Source: CAIWHR01 sp039931775 (lineage in GTDB: Bacteria; Pseudomonadota; Gammaproteobacteria; Burkholderiales; Casimicrobiaceae). From it: a DNA stretch of 64,000 nt. Shown piece after piece: positions 34,156-42,596 of the stretch. A program made the translations under genes and the position numbers. How positions within the stretch are numbered: position 1 is the stretch's first letter; each line of letters begins with the position of its first letter. Below the pieces are notes generated by a model. It saw nothing but the letters and a program-made list of their open reading frames with translations, was not told the origin of the DNA and did no database searches. The stretch spans positions 54,100-118,099 of the forward strand of contig JBDTRG010000185.1 of assembly GCA_039931775.1 (NCBI GenBank). The letters run 5' to 3'.

Positions 34156-35532
34156 TCAGACCCTTTGCGCGAGTTCCGCGGCCTTGCCGATGTAGGTCGC
34201 GGGCGTCAGCTGCTTCAGACGGTCCCGGGCCTCCGGCGGGATGGGCAATCCGTCGATGAACGCATGCAGGCTCTCACGCGTGATGCCGGTCACGCCGCGC
34301 GTCAGCGCCTTCAGACGTTCGTACGGATTCGGGACGCCATAACGCCGCATCACCGTCTGGATCGGTTCGGCGAGCACCTCCCAGTTGGCGTCGAGGTCAG
34401 CCGCGATGCGCGCCTCGTCGACCGCCAACCGGCCGAGGCCCTGCGCGAGCGACGTCCAGCCGAGCAGCGCGTAACCGAGCGCCACGCCCATGTTGCGCAA
34501 CACCGTCGAATCGGTGAGGTCGCGCTGCCAGCGCGAAACCGGCAATTTCTCGGCGAGGTGTCGCAAAATTGCATTGGCGAGCCCGAGGTTGCCCTCGGAA
34601 TTCTCGAAGTCGATCGGATTGACCTTGTGCGGCATCGTCGACGACCCGACCTCGCCTTCCTTCACCTTCTGACGGAAGTAGCCGAGCGAAACGTAGCCCC
34701 AGACGTCGCGGTCGAGATCGATCAGCACCGTGTTCGCGCGCGCGATCGCATCGAAGAGCTCCGCCATGTAGTCGTGCGGCTCGATCTGCGTGGTGTACGG
34801 GTTGAACTCGAGGCCGAGCCCGGCGACCACCCGCGCCGCCACCTTCTCCCAATCGACGTCCGGATAGGCGGCGACGTGCGCGTTGTAGTTGCCGACCGCG
34901 CCGTTCACCTTGCCCTTGATCGGCACGCGCTCGATCGAGGCGATCTGCCGCTCGAGCCGGGCAAAGACGTTCGCCATCTCCTTGCCGAGCGTGGTCGGCG
35001 TCGCGGGCTGGCCGTGCGTGCGCGACAGCATCGGAACCGCGGCGTGCGCGTGGGCGAGCGCCCTGAGCGACGCCGCGATGTCGCGCAGCGCCGGCACCAG
35101 GATCGTGCGCCTCGCCACGGCGAGCATGATCCCGTGCGCCAGATTGTTGATGTCTTCCGAGGTGCAGGCGAAATGGATGAATTCGCCGACGCGCGCGACT
35201 TCCGCAACCTCGTTGAATCGTTCCTTGAGCCAGTACTCGACCGCCTTGACGTCGTGGTTGGTCGTGCGTTCGATCGCCTTGATCCGTTCGGCGTCCGCCA
35301 CCGAGAACCCGGAGGCGGCCGAGTCGAGGGCGGCGCGCGCGGCGGCGCCGAACGGCGCGACCTCTGCGATCGCCGGCTCGTCGGACAACGCGATCAGCCA
35401 GGCGATCTCGATCCGCACGCGGGCGCGGATCAACCCGAATTCGGAAAAGTGCCCGGCGAGCGGCGCGACCTTTGCGGCATAGCGACCGTCGAGCGGTGAC
35501 AGGGCCGTGAGTGCGGTCGAGGAATCGGGCAT
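34156..35532 (-). CDS. purB: Adenylosuccinate lyase
   Basis: A 458-residue fumarase-superfamily enzyme, close to Escherichia coli PurB (456). It cleaves SAICAR and adenylosuccinate in purine synthesis, releasing fumarate. Seen are ALSPLDGRYA at the start, ERTTNHDVKAVEYWLK, FACTSEDINNLAHG, LSRTHGQPATPTTLGKEMANV and the mobile signature loop GSSTMPHKVNPIDFENSEGN. The ATG at 35532 starts directly before the conserved part. The frame is open 74 codons further upstream, but that stretch overlaps the divergent promoter region. A TATATT box (35577-35582, reverse strand) lies 45 bp upstream. Confidence 0.97.
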   Translation of the reverse strand: MPDSSTALTALSPLDGRYAAKVAPLAGHFSEFGLIRARVRIEIAWLIALSDEPAIAEVAPFGAAARAALDSAASGFSVADAERIKAIERTTNHDVKAVEYWLKERFNEVAEVARVGEFIHFACTSEDINNLAHGIMLAVARRTILVPALRDIAASLRALAHAHAAVPMLSRTHGQPATPTTLGKEMANVFARLERQIASIERVPIKGKVNGAVGNYNAHVAAYPDVDWEKVAARVVAGLGLEFNPYTTQIEPHDYMAELFDAIARANTVLIDLDRDVWGYVSLGYFRQKVKEGEVGSSTMPHKVNPIDFENSEGNLGLANAILRHLAEKLPVSRWQRDLTDSTVLRNMGVALGYALLGWTSLAQGLGRLAVDEARIAADLDANWEVLAEPIQTVMRRYGVPNPYERLKALTRGVTGITRESLHAFIDGLPIPPEARDRLKQLTPATYIGKAAELAQRV

Positions 35533-35729
35533 CGAAGTGCGCCGGGACCCGGGGAGTCCGGGCCGCGAACGCGCGAAATATAGCACAGCGCACCGCGCTC
35601 CCCTGCGGCCCAGGCCCGCGCCGCGTCGCCTGCGCGCTCGCCGCCCGGGAGGCGAAATCCGCGAAGACGCGCGACACGCTGGCGCACTACAATTGCGACG
35701 ACTCGACACGACCATTGCGACGACCCTTC

Positions 35730-37661
35730 TTGTCACCCTCGACGACACCGGCACCGTCGGTCCTTGCCGGCCTCAAACAGGCGCTGCGGCCGCACGCGCC
35801 ATTCTCGGCGATGCAGGACGCGGACCTCGACCGGATCGTCCGCGCGTCGAGGCTCACCTACTTCGCGCCCGGCGAATCGATCTTGGCGCCGACCTCCGGA
35901 CGACCTGCCCATTGCTTCGTGGTCAGGCAAGGCACGGTCCGCGGCGAGCGGCCCGGAGGCACGGGCACCGCGTCCGCGCTGTGGGAGCTCGAAGCGGGCG
36001 AGATGTTTCCGCTGGGCGCGCTGCTCGCCAACCGCTCGGTGACGAGCGTCTACCGGGCGACGCGCGACACGTTCTGCCTCGCGTTTCCCGCCGCCGTGTT
36101 CGACGCGCTGGTCTCGTCGTCGCCGGTCTTCCAGGATTTCTGCACGCGCCGGCTCGCCCACCTGCTCGACCTCTCGCGCGCACGACTGCAGGCGGAGTAC
36201 GCCGCCGCCGCGACCGAGCAGCGCGGGCTGGCGACGCCGCTCGCGAGTGTCGTGCGGCAGGCGCCAATCGTCCGCGGTCCCGATGCAGAACTCGGGGAGA
36301 CATTGACTGCGATGGAGAGCGCGCGGATCGGCGCGATGCCGATCGTCGACGAAGACGCGAAGCCGCTCGGCATCTTCACGCGGCAGGACGTGATCGCGCG
36401 CGTCGTGCTCCCGCAGCGAGCGCTGTCGGTCCCGATGCGCGACGTGATGAGCGCGCCAGCCGTCACGCTGCCCGGCGACGCAACGGCCGGTGACGCGGCC
36501 CACGTGATGGCGCAACGCGGCATCCGCCACGTCGTCGTGGTCGACAGCGGCGGGCGGGTCACGGGTGTGGTCACCGAGCGCGACCTCTTCAGCCTGCAGC
36601 GGCTGTCGGTGCGGGAGCTCGCTTCCGCCATCCGCCGCGCTCCCGACATTCCGGCGCTCGTCCAGTGCACAGCCGACGTCCGCGCACTGTCGCACACGCT
36701 CGTCGCGCAAGGGGTGGCCGCCGGACAGCTGACGCGGATGATCTCGAGCCTCAACGATCAGGTCGCGGTACGCATCCTCGAACTGACCGAGCCGCCACAG
36801 GACCTCCCCAATCTTGCGCTGTGCTGGCTCGGCATGGGATCCGAGGGTCGCGGCGAACAGACGATAGCGACAGACCAGGACAATGGCCTCCTCTTCGTCG
36901 CGAACGACGAAGGCATCGCGCCGGATGCGATCCGCGAGCGGCTGCTGCCGTTCGCGCGCGCCGTGAACGAAGCCCTCGATCGCTGCGGCTATCCGCTGTG
37001 CAAGGGCGGCGTGATGGCGATGAATCCGCGGTGGTGCGCGTCGCTCGACGAGTGGAAAGCCTCGTTCGCAGGCTGGATCGACCGGGGCGATCCTTCGAGC
37101 CTGCTCAAAGCCAGCATCTTCTTCGACTTCCGTCCGCTATGGGGCACACAGGGATTGGCTGAAGCGCTGCGCGCCGACATCGCGAGGCGCGCAGCGGCGA
37201 ACCCAAGATTTCTGAAGCAGATGTCGGACAACGCGCTTTCGAACCGTCCACCTCTCAATTGGCGGGGGGAGCTTCAAGCGGCCGGCGACGATTCGGGCGC
37301 CGATGGGGTCGACCTCAAGATGAGCGGCAGCGTGCCCTTTGTCGACGCGGCACGGATCTTCGCACTGGCGTCGGGAGTCACGTCGACCAACACGGTCATG
37401 CGGTTTGCAAAGGCCGGGGCGGCGCGCGGCATGCCGGCCGAGGAGACCCGCGGCTGGTGCGATGCGTTCGAGTACATCCAGATGCTGCGCTTGCGCGAGC
37501 AGCATCGCCGGGCGACGGCCGGGCTTACCGACATGGACGGCGCAAACCCGAACGTGGTAGCGCTGGCGCTGCTGCCTGATCTCGACCGGCGCATCCTGAA
37601 GGAAGCGATGCGCCAGATCCGCAAGGTGCAGCAACGGCTCGAGGTCGACTACCCGGGATGA
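35730..37661 (+). CDS. cNMP-binding/CBS-pair/DUF294 nucleotidyltransferase-like protein
   Basis: A multi-domain soluble protein of about 643 residues. Residues 15-150 form a cyclic-nucleotide-binding beta barrel. About 165-290 are two CBS motifs (IGAMPIVDEDAKPLGIFTRQD and GIRHVVVVDSGGRVTGVVTERD). About 300-460 are the DUF294 nucleotidyltransferase-like domain with GSEGRGEQTIATDQDNG, and the C-terminal DUF294_C domain follows. It likely senses nucleotides; its catalytic role is untested. No ATG precedes the homology, so I use TTG 35730 (TTG 35715 is possible); a TACAAT -10-like box lies at 35689-35694. It overlaps the next gene as ATGA. This pair commonly sits beside actP and acs in betaproteobacteria. 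Confidence 0.85.
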   Translation: MSPSTTPAPSVLAGLKQALRPHAPFSAMQDADLDRIVRASRLTYFAPGESILAPTSGRPAHCFVVRQGTVRGERPGGTGTASALWELEAGEMFPLGALLANRSVTSVYRATRDTFCLAFPAAVFDALVSSSPVFQDFCTRRLAHLLDLSRARLQAEYAAAATEQRGLATPLASVVRQAPIVRGPDAELGETLTAMESARIGAMPIVDEDAKPLGIFTRQDVIARVVLPQRALSVPMRDVMSAPAVTLPGDATAGDAAHVMAQRGIRHVVVVDSGGRVTGVVTERDLFSLQRLSVRELASAIRRAPDIPALVQCTADVRALSHTLVAQGVAAGQLTRMISSLNDQVAVRILELTEPPQDLPNLALCWLGMGSEGRGEQTIATDQDNGLLFVANDEGIAPDAIRERLLPFARAVNEALDRCGYPLCKGGVMAMNPRWCASLDEWKASFAGWIDRGDPSSLLKASIFFDFRPLWGTQGLAEALRADIARRAAANPRFLKQMSDNALSNRPPLNWRGELQAAGDDSGADGVDLKMSGSVPFVDAARIFALASGVTSTNTVMRFAKAGAARGMPAEETRGWCDAFEYIQMLRLREQHRRATAGLTDMDGANPNVVALALLPDLDRRILKEAMRQIRKVQQRLEVDYPG

Positions 37662-38323
37662 GCGCCGCCTTCGCGTCGCTGTGGCGCACGCTCGTCCGCG
37701 GATCCGGCCGTACCGTATCGGGAGCGGATGCGCACCGCTGGGTCGTCGTCGACACCGAGACGTCGGGCCTCGACCCGCAGCGCGACCGGCTGCTCGCGAT
37801 CGGCGCCGTCGCAGTCGACGACGGCGCGATCGTCGTCGCCGACAGCTTCGAGGTGGTGCTGCAGTGCGAGACGGCGGGCGACGCGGAGAACATCGCCATC
37901 CACGGGATCGGGCGCGAAGCGCAAGCGGCAGGGATCCCCGCGGCAGCGGCGATCGAAGCTTTCCGCGAATGGGTCGCGGACGCGCCGCAGGTCGGATTTC
38001 ACGCCGACTTCGACCGCAAGGTGCTGCGCACCGCTTGCGCGAGCGCGGGCATCGAGAGCTTTGATCGCCCATGGCTCGACCTCGCACCGCTCGCCGAAGT
38101 GCTGGCGCCCGACGCGCAGCGTCGCGGGGGCAGGAGCCTCGACGACTGGCTCGCGTCGTTTCGCATCGAATGCGCGTTCCGCCACAACGCGGCGTCCGAC
38201 GCGCTCGCGACCGCGGAGCTCCTTCTGCGATTGCGCGCCGTCGCCGCATCGCAGGGCGCGCGCGGCTTCGACGCGCTCGTCAAGGCGTCGTCCCAGCACA
38301 AATGGCTTGGAAATGCGGACTAG
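37658..38323 (+). CDS. DnaQ-like 3'-5' exonuclease
   Basis: A 221-residue DEDDh exonuclease related to the epsilon subunit of DNA polymerase III. VVVDTETSGLDP carries the first Asp and Glu, HADFDRKVL the second Asp, and FRHNAASDALATAELLL the catalytic His and last Asp. It is translationally coupled to the CBS/DUF294 gene by a 4-base ATGA overlap. Because the pair is linked to acetate transport genes, it may act in nucleotide or RNA turnover rather than replication; that is inference. A separate dnaQ is expected elsewhere. Confidence 0.88.
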   Translation: MSAAFASLWRTLVRGSGRTVSGADAHRWVVVDTETSGLDPQRDRLLAIGAVAVDDGAIVVADSFEVVLQCETAGDAENIAIHGIGREAQAAGIPAAAAIEAFREWVADAPQVGFHADFDRKVLRTACASAGIESFDRPWLDLAPLAEVLAPDAQRRGGRSLDDWLASFRIECAFRHNAASDALATAELLLRLRAVAASQGARGFDALVKASSQHKWLGNAD

Positions 38324-38407
38324 CGCCGACCGGACAGGATTTCGCCACTGGCACGATTATGCTGGACGCCCCACAGGCCCTACACTTGGCACGCGCCCCG
38401 CTCCTCC

Positions 38408-38980
38408 ATGGAAATCCTGCGCCGAATCGTCTACCTCGTTTTCCGCCCGGCGGCGGAATGGGACCTGATCGCGCGCGAGCCCGCTACGGTCGGCGCGCTG
38501 CTACAGCGCTATATCCTGCCGCTGGCGTTGCTCGCGCCGATCGCCACCGTGATCGGGATGAAGACTTTCGACCGCGACTGGGACCCGGTGCACGGCTATC
38601 TCGTGCCCCCGGACCAGATCGTGGCAACCGGGGTGACGACCTATTGCGCGATCATCGGATCGATCCTTGCCCTCGCCGCGATTTTCACACTGATCCTTCC
38701 GCTGTTCGGCGGCGTCCGCGACTACGTCGGGGCCCTCAAAGTCGCCGCGTACGGCGCGATTCCGGTGCTGCTGGCCGGTGCAACGCTGCTGCTCCCCGTT
38801 TTGGCGATCATTGGCATCATCGGGATGTGCCACACGTTGTACCTGTACTGGATGGGCGCCGGTCGCGTATTGAAAGTGCCCGCCGGCAGCGAAGCCGAAT
38901 TCGTCGGAATCGCCATCGTGCTGCTGACGCTATTCTCCGCGCTCGCCGGCGCAATTGCCGGATCGATAGGCCTCCTCTGA
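38408..38980 (+). CDS. Yip1-family inner membrane protein
   Basis: A 190-residue protein with five hydrophobic segments after an amphipathic N-terminus (VYLVFRPAAEWDLIAREP), typical of Yip1/DUF1282 proteins. Function is unknown; eukaryotic Yip1 proteins act in vesicle traffic, but bacterial members are only annotated by fold. It lies between the DUF294/exonuclease pair and the convergent symporter gene. The TACACTTGG sequence just upstream may belong to its promoter, but the match is weak. Confidence 0.8.
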   Translation: MEILRRIVYLVFRPAAEWDLIAREPATVGALLQRYILPLALLAPIATVIGMKTFDRDWDPVHGYLVPPDQIVATGVTTYCAIIGSILALAAIFTLILPLFGGVRDYVGALKVAAYGAIPVLLAGATLLLPVLAIIGIIGMCHTLYLYWMGAGRVLKVPAGSEAEFVGIAIVLLTLFSALAGAIAGSIGLL

Positions 38981-39017
38981 AGGGTGTCCTCGGGAGCGTG
39001 GCACGGCAACGGGCCAG

Positions 39018-39042
39018 AAAAAGGCCCGCAGCGACGCGGGCC
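39018..39042 (-). terminator. Rho-independent terminator after the symporter gene
   Basis: On the reverse strand GGCCCGC (39042-39036) pairs with GCGGGCC (39029-39023) over a 6-base loop and is followed by five T residues (39022-39018). It lies 28 bp past the symporter stop. On the forward strand the hairpin is followed by TTCT only, so it may weakly end the Yip1 transcript as well. Confidence 0.8.
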
Positions 39043-39070
39043 TTCTCCTCGAACCGAACGCGGATCGCGT

Positions 39071-41191
39071 TTACGTAGCTATGCTCACCACGGTATCGCC
39101 CGTCAGATTCGGATACCGGACGTGCTCGACCAACTCCTGGACGTCCCTTCCCGGCGCCGGTGTAAGCAGGCTCACGATGATGATCACCGCAAATCCGACC
39201 GGCACGCCCCAGAGCCCGGCCGATATCGCCGAAATGCCCCACCACGTGTGGTCGGCGATGGAGCCGGTGACGCCGAACAGACCGCGCAGCCACGGTTGGG
39301 TGGTCGCCATGTAGTAGAAGGTCACGCCGAGGCCAGAGGTCATCCCGAGAATCGCGCCCCACTTGTTCGCACGCTTCCAGAAAATACCGAGCGTCAAGGC
39401 CGGGAAAAATGCGGCTGCCGCGAGCGAGAACGCCGCGGAGACGAGGAACAAGATGTCCGCCGGCTTCTGCGCAGCCACTGTCGCAGCAATCAGCGCCACG
39501 ACGAGCAACAGCATCTTCGAAATCGTGACACGCCGCGCCGTGGAGGCGTTCGGATCGAGTATCTTGTAATAGAAGTCGTGGGACAGGGCGTTGGCGATCG
39601 TCAGCAGCAATCCGTCGGCGGTGGATAGCGCGGCCGCCAGCCCCCCGGCGGCCACCAGCCCCGAAATGACGTACGGCAACCCGGCGATTTCAGGTGTCGC
39701 CAGCACGACAATGTCGCCGCCGATCGCGAGCTCGGCCCGCTGCAGGATGCCGTCGCCGTTGATGTCGATCAGCGACAGCAGGCTGGGATCCACCTTCTGC
39801 CAGGCGGCCACCCATGACGGCAACTTCGCGAACTCGGATCCGACGAGCGCCGTATAGATGTCGAATTTCACCAGCACCGCCAGCGCGGGCGCCGTGAAGT
39901 ACAAAAGGAAGATGAAGAACAGCGACCAGAACACCGACTCGCGTGCCTGCCGCACCGAGGGCGTCGTGTAGTAGCGCATCAGGATGTGCGGTAGCGCCGC
40001 CGTGCCGACCATCAGGCAGAACACCAGCGCCAGGAAGTTGCGACGGGAAACGTCTCTGGCGGCGTCGTCCTTACCGGGGAAAGCCTCCGCGTGATGCACC
40101 AGCGGCGCCGCGCGCGCAGCCCAGCCCGCCTCCTTCTTCCATTGCGCAGTCGCGGCGGCGACATCCGGCGGCCACGAGGCGAGAGTCTTCTCGGCCGCGC
40201 TGACCTGCTCGACGGGAGCGTTGTCCGCCTTCAGCTTTTCGACGCTGGCGGCGAGCTTCGCCTTGCCCGCGTCGTACGTGCCCGGCAATCCCTTCAGATT
40301 CGCGCTCGCTGCGTCGGACTTCTCCTTGAACAGCTCGCGGACCTGCTGCTCCTTCGGGTCCTTGTTGAGCTCGTTCTCGCGGGCCGTGACCTTTTCGAGC
40401 TGCTTGCCATAGACGATCTGCGGAATCGGGATGCCGGTCTGCTTCACCGACAGCCAGATCACCGGGATCATGTAGGCGATGATCAGGATGATGTACTGGG
40501 CCACCTGCGTCCATGTCACCGCACGCATCCCGCCCAGGAACGAGCAGACGAGGATGCCGCCGAGGCCGAGGAAAATCCCGAGCGTGAAATCGACGCCGGT
40601 CAGGCGAGCGGTGATGATACCCACGCCATAGATCTGCGCGACGACGTAGGTGAACGAGCACAGGATCGCGGCGAAGATCCCGATCGCCCGCGGGATATGG
40701 CCGCCGTAACGCGCGCCGAGAAAATCGGGAATCGTGAACTGGCCGAACTTGCGCAAGTAGGGCGCAAGGAAAAGCGCGACCAGGCAGTAACCCCCGGTCC
40801 AGCCCATCACGAAAGCCAGCCCGCCGAAGCCCGCCAGGTACAGGGTCCCCGCCATGCCAATGAACGACGCCGCGCTCATCCAGTCCGCGCCGGTCGCCAT
40901 GCCGTTGAACAACGCAGGCACGCGTCGCCCCGCGACGTAGTACTCCGCGGCATCCGACGTGCGCGCCATGATGCCGATTCCGGCGTAAAGGCCCACGGTG
41001 GCCAGCAGGAAGATGTAACCGATCCATTGCCGCGACAGTCCCATCTGCTCCGCGACCGCGAGCACGATGAGAAACGCGATGAAGCCGCCGGTGTAGAAGG
41101 TATAGACCTTCTTCAGCTGCGCCTTGAAGCCCCCCTGAGAGCCACCCGAAAAGACTCCCCCTGTGCCCGATGCTTGCGGAATGCCGGCCAT
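39071..41191 (-). CDS. Sodium:solute symporter, large subunit (VC_2705/ActP-like) with EF-hand motif
   Basis: A 706-residue SSS-family transporter of the ActP-related VC_2705 type, which pairs with a DUF4212 small subunit. Hydrophobic segments run from residue 35 on; GRRVPALFNGMATGADWMSAASF and DFLGARYGG are family signatures. Residues 262-385 form a hydrophilic, Lys/Glu/Ala-rich insertion between spans. Residues 476-487 (DINGDGILQRAE) form a canonical EF-hand calcium loop with Asp, Asn, Asp, Gly and final Glu in place. Acetate or another short monocarboxylate is the likely substrate, given acs nearby. Its ATG overlaps the DUF4212 stop by one base. Confidence 0.9.
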   Translation of the reverse strand: MAGIPQASGTGGVFSGGSQGGFKAQLKKVYTFYTGGFIAFLIVLAVAEQMGLSRQWIGYIFLLATVGLYAGIGIMARTSDAAEYYVAGRRVPALFNGMATGADWMSAASFIGMAGTLYLAGFGGLAFVMGWTGGYCLVALFLAPYLRKFGQFTIPDFLGARYGGHIPRAIGIFAAILCSFTYVVAQIYGVGIITARLTGVDFTLGIFLGLGGILVCSFLGGMRAVTWTQVAQYIILIIAYMIPVIWLSVKQTGIPIPQIVYGKQLEKVTARENELNKDPKEQQVRELFKEKSDAASANLKGLPGTYDAGKAKLAASVEKLKADNAPVEQVSAAEKTLASWPPDVAAATAQWKKEAGWAARAAPLVHHAEAFPGKDDAARDVSRRNFLALVFCLMVGTAALPHILMRYYTTPSVRQARESVFWSLFFIFLLYFTAPALAVLVKFDIYTALVGSEFAKLPSWVAAWQKVDPSLLSLIDINGDGILQRAELAIGGDIVVLATPEIAGLPYVISGLVAAGGLAAALSTADGLLLTIANALSHDFYYKILDPNASTARRVTISKMLLLVVALIAATVAAQKPADILFLVSAAFSLAAAAFFPALTLGIFWKRANKWGAILGMTSGLGVTFYYMATTQPWLRGLFGVTGSIADHTWWGISAISAGLWGVPVGFAVIIIVSLLTPAPGRDVQELVEHVRYPNLTGDTVVSIAT

Positions 41192-41454
41192 TATTCGTCC
41201 TCCCCTTCCTGCACGTCGTAGACGCGGTCGAGATTGTTCATGTACCGCGCGTAGAACCAGATGATGACCACGTAGATGATCAACGATCCCTGCGCCGCCA
41301 TGTAAAACGCGAACGGCCAGCCGAAGAAATTGAAGGAAAGGTCGCGGGCGAAGTAGCCCATGACGAATGTCACGACAAACCAGATTGCGAGCAGCACTGC
41401 GGTGACGCGCAGGTTCTTACGCCAATACTCGTGTTGCTTCTCGGTTAATTGCAT
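41191..41454 (-). CDS. DUF4212 symporter small subunit
   Basis: An 87-residue membrane protein with two spans (about 18-36 and 48-70), matching the small subunit that accompanies VC_2705-type sodium:solute symporters. The conserved YWRKNLR at residues 10-16 and the AFYMAAQGSLIIYVVIIWFYARYMN segment are present. A GAGGAG ribosome binding site precedes the ATG at 41454. It is translationally coupled to the large subunit (TAATG junction). Confidence 0.93.
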   Translation of the reverse strand: MQLTEKQHEYWRKNLRVTAVLLAIWFVVTFVMGYFARDLSFNFFGWPFAFYMAAQGSLIIYVVIIWFYARYMNNLDRVYDVQEGEDE

Positions 41455-41665
41455 GGCGAACTCCTCCTCATGAACACCTTCAGGCCCCAAACCGGCGGTC
41501 GGTACACTTGTTCTTCTGCGGCCGCTTGCACGTGGGCGAGCGGCCAAATTTTGCGGAGTATAGCCACCTTTCCCCCTTTGTCCAAACAACCGTCGCCCGT
41601 GGGCTCGCCGCCGTCCCCCGGGCGCGGTCGTTTCCGGCGCGCCCCTTCGGCAACAGACGGGGCGC

Positions 41666-42244
41666 TCACTCCAGCGGGAGGGCCCGCAATCCGGTTTCGC
41701 GCTCGAGCTGCCGTGCGACCTTCGGCTCGAACCGGGCGATGTGATCCAGGATCTTCTGCGTTTCTTCGTTCCGGCCGAGCTGGTGCTGGACCCGCGCGAG
41801 CTGGTACCAGCCGTACGGGCTCATCGGCTGCAGCTTGGTGTTGCGCTTGAGGGGGGCAATCGCCTCCTCCGGACGCCGCGTTGCGATGAGGGAGAGCCCC
41901 GTGCCGTAGAGCGCCCGATCGTGGTCGGGGTTGATCGCCAGCGCCTTGCCGAATGCCTCCAGCGCCGCGACGTGGTCCCCCAGCTCCTGAAGGATGAATC
42001 CCCGGTCGAAATGTCCTTCCGCGTCGTCGGGCTTCAGCTTAACCACGCGCTCGAACATGGCGAGCGCCTCGCGTTTCCTGCCCTGTTGCGCGTAGTTGAA
42101 TCCGATCGACGCGAGTGCCAACGCGTCGCCAGGATCGAGCGCCAGCATCTTTGCGTAGAATTCGACTGCGACGTCGCGCCGCCTGAACATGACGCACCAT
42201 GCGGCGACGTGATTGTAGAACCAACGTTCGAGGCGTTTGGGCAT
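41666..42244 (-). CDS. Tetratricopeptide-repeat protein
   Basis: A 192-residue protein with about four TPR units from residue 30 on (ALASIGFNYAQQGRKREALAMFERVVKLKPDD, and the next units with the same Gly, Tyr/Phe and Ala pattern). There is no signal peptide, so it is probably cytosolic or membrane-associated via its partners. TPRs mediate protein contacts; the partner is unknown. It lies between the symporter genes and a small membrane protein gene on the same strand as acs. ATG 42244 was chosen; 42271 is possible but overlaps the upstream gene. Confidence 0.75.
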   Translation of the reverse strand: MPKRLERWFYNHVAAWCVMFRRRDVAVEFYAKMLALDPGDALALASIGFNYAQQGRKREALAMFERVVKLKPDDAEGHFDRGFILQELGDHVAALEAFGKALAINPDHDRALYGTGLSLIATRRPEEAIAPLKRNTKLQPMSPYGWYQLARVQHQLGRNEETQKILDHIARFEPKVARQLERETGLRALPLE

Positions 42245-42252
42245 TCGACGAC

Positions 42253-42591
42253 TCAGTGTCCGTTCAGGCATTGCCCGATCGGGAGCCCCGCGGCGATGCA
42301 CGCGTTGGCGATGGCCAGCATGACCCAGAAATATCCGACGAGCAGCAACGAAAACGCGGCGAGCGGCACGTGCCGGTCCGCGATGATCCTCGGCGTGATC
42401 CACCGGCAAACCTTGACAACTGGCGATGCGACGACCTCCAGCACGCGGTAGAAGAAATTCTGCGCGGGCGCCTGCCCCATCATCCTCGCCAGAATGAAGA
42501 CGGCGCCCTGGCCTGCAATCGCTAGCAGGGGTATGGCGACAAGTAGCTGGGCGAGTCGCAGCCAGAAGATCGTAGAGTCGATGCCATTCAC
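42253..42591 (-). CDS. Small membrane protein of unknown function
   Basis: A 112-residue protein with three hydrophobic segments (about 9-33, 43-60 and 74-100). I do not recognise a defined family. A GTG at 42591 is the only plausible start near the acs end and overlaps the acs stop by a few bases, indicating coupling to acs. The segment NFFYRVLEVVASPVVKVCRWITPR recalls YggT-like proteins, but the match is weak. The acs-TPR context suggests an acetate-operon accessory role, which is inference. Confidence 0.6.
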   Translation of the reverse strand: MNGIDSTIFWLRLAQLLVAIPLLAIAGQGAVFILARMMGQAPAQNFFYRVLEVVASPVVKVCRWITPRIIADRHVPLAAFSLLLVGYFWVMLAIANACIAAGLPIGQCLNGH

Positions 42592-42596
42592 CGGCG

